From: Larus michahellis
Taxonomy: Eukaryota; Chordata; Aves; Charadriiformes; Laridae
Reading direction: 5' to 3'
Length of the DNA stretch: 64,000 nt
NCBI RefSeq assembly: GCF_964199755.1
Contig: NC_133911.1
Location: 1,949,001 to 2,013,000 of the forward strand
Under the pieces are notes generated by a model that worked only from the letters and a program-made list of their open reading frames with translations, was not told the origin of the DNA and did no database searches. Position numbers and translations under genes: made by a program. This document shows positions 60,300-64,000 of this stretch, in pieces (position 1 is the first letter of the stretch; each line of letters starts with the position of its first letter).

Positions 60300-60900
60300 C
60301 GGGATGGGGTGCGGGGGGACCCCAAAATCTCGCTGGGATTCAGGGTGTGGGACTGCATGCACCTTGCTGGGGGTCCGGACTGCGTGCTCGGGGCGCGGGG
60401 GGCACTTGCATCTCGCTGGGGGTCAGGATGTGGGGACACTTGGGTTTAATTTGGGGAGGGCATCGCGGGGGTCGCATGCGTCACGTTTTGGGGGGGGATT
60501 TGGGGACCCTCGCGTCGTGCTTGGGGTGAGGACATAGGGACCACCTGCATCCTGCTCTGGGTAGGGATGTGGGACCCTCGCAGGGTGCTCAGGGGTGGGA
60601 CGCGGAGACCCTCGCACCGGGGTTGGGGTCAGCCTGGGGGGACCCTTGTGCTGGAGTTGGGATGTGGGGACCCCGGCATGGGGGCTGGGACACGGGGACC
60701 CTGGCGTGATGCTTGTGGGTGGGGACCCTTACTTTGGGTTTGGGACGCAGGGACCCTCGCGCAGGGGTTGGGGTCAGGACTTGGGGGTCCTTCTATTGGG
60801 GTGGGCGTGGAGGGACCCTGCGTCAGGGCTAGCACTTGGGGACATCCGCATGGGGATCGGGACTTGGGGACCACCGTACGGGGACCGCAGCATCTCCCCG
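60300..60900 (+). repeat. Degenerate G-rich minisatellite upstream of SH2D5 exon 2
   Basis: About 15 diverged units of roughly 35-45 bp share a pattern like GGGGTCAGGATGTGGGGACC followed by CTCGC and a short variable piece. The spacing is irregular and the boundaries are by eye. Confidence 0.7.
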
Positions 60901-61094
60901 GGGCTCAGCGGGCTGGAACTGGGGGGCGATGGGGGCAGGTTGCGTCCATCCTGTCCCCTCTCGCAGGGACCGTGACCGGGGGCCAGATCCAGGTTCCCAC
61001 GCCGCCACCTTGGGTGGCTCCAGATAATTCGGATGCGGCACCGGAGCCACTTCACCCCATCCTGATCCAGCCTTCGCCCCGAAACCCCGCTGCC

Positions 61095-63594
<2,500 letters not shown>

Positions 63595-63610
63595 TGACGG
63601 CGGCGGTGGC

Positions 63611-64000
63611 TTGCGCGGCACGGTATCGCGCAGCGCGGCGGGGTTAGGGTGGGTTTCTTTTTTTTCGCACGGTGTCTTGCACGGCCTGTCCGCGTGTGGC
63701 AGTTTTTTCGCAGGGCGTTTTGCCCGGCGCTTTTCTTGCCCGGCGTTTTTCTTGCCCGGCACGTTATTGCTCGGCGGGTTATCGCATGGTGTCTTGCGCG
63801 GCCCTTTATTTTTTATTTATTTTTTTTTTTCCTTAGCGGAGTATTTCCTTGCACAGCCGCGCGTCCTCGGCGTTTTTTGCAGGGCAGCTTTTTTCACAGC
63901 ATTTTGCCCGGCGCCTTTTGCACGGTATTTTTCCGGCCCGGTGTGTCGCGCAACGCGTTATCGCACGGCACGTCGTTGCACGGTGTCTTGCACAGCTTTT
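63611..64000 (+). repeat. Degenerate CpG-rich short tandem repeat
   Basis: Units of about 13-17 bp resembling TTGCACGGTGTC or TTTTGCCCGGCGC recur through the rest of the window, mixed with T runs. It lies in the SH2D5 intron after 63546 and continues beyond the window. Confidence 0.7.

Larger units (their letters stand above)
57431..60966. other. Intergenic and 5' region of SH2D5
   Basis: GC content rises sharply from about 58.6 kb. The stretch contains two C runs (58545-58568 and 58796-58814), a GC box with an inverted CCAAT near 59.85 kb and a G-rich degenerate tandem repeat from about 60.3 kb. A non-coding exon 1 of SH2D5 probably lies here. One strong donor-like site GTGAGC lies at 59527, but the exon cannot be fixed. 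Confidence 0.5.

Noticed and set aside
63642-63652. TTAGGG-like telomere motif
   Set aside because: A single copy only; no telomeric array.

Overview
The window is nuclear DNA from a bird. It carries CR1 LINE 3' ends and an avian-type endogenous retroviral LTR, and GT-AG introns split every coding sequence. The gene order EIF4G3 - HP1BP3 - SH2D5, all on the + strand, matches my memory of the block on human 1p36 (mirrored there). All exon joins below were checked for phase continuity by hand.

Region 1 (1-about 24.96 kb): the 3' half of EIF4G3 (eIF4G-II). Fifteen coding exons (1532-22631) join in one frame to 640 codons plus stop. They cover the end of the MIF4G domain, a Ser/Pro-rich linker, the MA3 domain and the C-terminal W2 domain. 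A 3'UTR of about 2.3 kb follows, with four long genomic A tracts and a GC-rich insert. A CR1 copy sits in the intron at 9527-12109.

Region 2 (about 25-33.25 kb): intergenic, with no recognised gene. It holds a 364-codon open frame on the - strand (31765-32859), whose stop overlaps an AATAAA and which points away from the HP1BP3 promoter. It has no recognised domain and lies on a pyrimidine-rich strand, so it may be chance.

Region 3 (33.25-57.4 kb): HP1BP3. A CR1 copy abuts a CpG-island promoter (33.7-34.9 kb; GC boxes, perfect NRF1 palindrome, inverted CCAAT, 27-G run). A probable non-coding exon 1 ends at 34368, followed by an 8.3-kb intron. Twelve coding exons (42806-56502) encode 558 aa with three H15 (linker-histone globular) domains, an acidic tract and a Lys/Pro-rich tail. 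The intron at 50925-54133 contains a probable solo LTR.

Region 4 (57.4-64 kb): GC-rich DNA leading into the 5' part of SH2D5. Five coding exons (61095-63546, 198 codons) encode the start and the PTB domain; the SH2 part lies beyond the window. This region is full of G-rich minisatellites, notably a 1.25-kb array in the intron at 61663-63091.

Functionally the three genes are separate: translation initiation scaffold, chromatin linker-histone-like protein and an adaptor protein. The most notable observations are the divergent open frame, the replaced proline of the HP1-binding PxVxL motif in HP1BP3, the higher-order minisatellite in SH2D5 and the A-tract-rich EIF4G3 3'UTR.
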